Below the pieces are notes generated by a model, which saw only the letters and a program-made list of their open reading frames with translations, was not told the origin of the DNA and did no database searches. The position numbers and the translations under genes were made by a program. From an uncultured Mucilaginibacter sp. (GTDB lineage Bacteria > Bacteroidota > Bacteroidia > Sphingobacteriales > Sphingobacteriaceae), in contig NZ_CAMLOV010000086.1 of assembly GCF_946481715.1 (NCBI RefSeq), positions 1-22,258 on the forward strand: a stretch of DNA of 22,258 nt, given 5' to 3'. Below are positions 21,655 through 22,258 of the stretch, one piece after another; the stretch's first letter is position 1; every line of letters starts with the position of its first letter.

Positions 21655-21891
21655 TTAGTGCCTGTTAATGAATATTCTTTTCACTTTAAAATGAAAGGTG
21701 CGGTAAATCATATGGCCGAACCTGGTAACCCGTGAGAGCACAAACCTGCGTATACCCGTTTCGTTATGTGCGTTGGTTTGTACAATTACAATCAGCAGCA
21801 TGCATACAACAAGCGAATAAAACGCAAAGTTTTGCATAAGGCTGCCAACACTTAAGTGCTGAAACTTAAAATCCGGTAACTTGGGCAACAT
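21655..21891 (-). CDS. small hypothetical protein with one membrane helix
   Basis: From ATG 21891 the ORF gives 78 residues starting MLPKLPDFKFQHLSVGS. One strongly hydrophobic stretch (YSLVVCMLLIVIVQ, about 25-38) is followed by a basic tail (RRFVLSRVTRFGHMIYRTFHFKVKRIFINRH). This is a plausible small inner-membrane protein with a positive cytoplasmic side. A longer version begins 23 residues upstream but its extra residues look non-coding. No family was recognised and it could be a chance ORF. Confidence 0.35.
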   Translation of the reverse strand: MLPKLPDFKFQHLSVGSLMQNFAFYSLVVCMLLIVIVQTNAHNETGIRRFVLSRVTRFGHMIYRTFHFKVKRIFINRH

Positions 21892-22090
21892 GTAGTAAAT
21901 GTATAATTGGTACCAACGGAATTGCTTACTCCGTTGACGGCGAAGGCAATTTAAATACAATAATAATTAATCAAAACTTAATTCAAAACTTTTAGGAATA
22001 TTTATCATGGGTTTTTAAGTATTGCTTAACCACCCAATTCATTTTTTAAATGATTGAAAACTTGATTGATAGCTGTTATAAGGCATGTGC

Positions 22091-22258
22091 TTATATCGCC
22101 CGGGGCAATTTTCTTTGGAGGCAAACAAAGCGCATGCCTGGCCGGGGTGCAAGGCCAATTTCGCCGACAAATACATAGCCCATTTTTATAAAGAGCCTCT
22201 GTGCGGCATTATTCTCCTTATTAGTATCAATGCGCAGTAATGGGATGCCGCGGCGTAG
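22091..22258 (-). CDS. GNAT-family acetyltransferase, 3' end only
   Basis: An open frame enters from the right edge and ends at TAA 22091-22093, giving 55 residues: LLRIDTNKENNAAQRLFIKMGYVFVGEIGL followed by RPGMRFVCLQRKL. The RIDTxxxNxxAxxLFxKxGYxxxG pattern is the last part of the acetyl-CoA-binding GNAT fold (motif B and the following strand). The N-terminal part, including the RxxGxG/A loop, lies outside the window. The substrate is unknown. The 130 bp between it and the small ORF at 21891 hold no gene. Confidence 0.85.
   Translation of the reverse strand, partial: LRRGIPLLRIDTNKENNAAQRLFIKMGYVFVGEIGLAPRPGMRFVCLQRKLPRAI

Noticed and set aside
21892..21960. N-terminal 23-residue extension of the small membrane ORF
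   Set aside because: The residues are basic and aromatic without pattern, and the ATG at 21891 gives a cleaner start.
22077..22095. Terminator after the GNAT gene
   Set aside because: TATAAG and CTTATA pair over a short AT-rich stem overlapping the stop codon, with no T-run after it.

Overview
The window looks like the chromosome of a Bacteroidota bacterium of the family Sphingobacteriaceae, and the proteins read most like Mucilaginibacter or Pedobacter. This placement is by recognition and no search was run. Supporting signs are the gene order uppS-bamA-ompH-ompH-murI, the type IX secretion proteins PorG and PorT, a menaquinone-type UbiE/MenG, moderate GC, promoters of the TTTG-N19-TAnnTTTG kind and almost no Shine-Dalgarno sites.

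Layout. Positions 82-8425 (all minus strand) hold an envelope block, in transcription order nadK, porG, exbD, uppS, bamA, two ompH/skp-like chaperones and murI. NAD kinase and PorG form one unit. ExbD has its own promoter and terminator. UppS, BamA and the two OmpH proteins form a second unit that makes undecaprenyl carrier and assembles outer-membrane barrels. MurI follows a strong terminator. Positions 8426-8959 are a 534-bp gap that contains the decayed 3' end of a YnfA/UPF0060-type membrane protein gene. Positions 8960-10936 hold a LuxR-type regulator and a convergent DUF885 lipoprotein peptidase. Positions 11131-12558 (minus) hold an alpha/beta hydrolase and a CBS-ACT protein, which in relatives often sit directly beside nadK. 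The ancestral cluster therefore appears to have been split here.

Positions 12682-13979 hold a YqeY protein and a YdfG-like dehydrogenase. Positions 14215-15680 hold ubiE and porT, overlapping by four bases. Positions 15859-17158 hold a satD-DUF3307 pair. SatD appears to join a nucleotidyl-cyclase-like domain to a C-terminal helix-turn-helix. Its promoter region carries four 20-bp palindromes at an exact 29-bp period, and the promoter-proximal one sits inside the predicted core promoter. This is the most interesting system in the window.

Positions 17432-18802 encode a Tat-exported Gfo/Idh/MocA oxidoreductase. After it come a previously unlisted 58-codon ORF that overlaps a secreted hypothetical protein by ATGA, an orphan antitoxin-like gene, an aldo/keto reductase, a four-helix membrane protein, a small one-helix ORF and the 3' end of a GNAT acetyltransferase that runs off the right edge.

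The gaps are rich in short non-coding repeats: two imperfect inverted-repeat (MITE/REP-like) elements at 6534-6720 and 11020-11121, further inverted or tandem repeats at 5694-5770, 13140-13222, 14025-14213 and 15716-15868, and a 12-mer that occurs just after two different stop codons. No tRNA, rRNA, insertion-sequence transposase or CRISPR array was seen.
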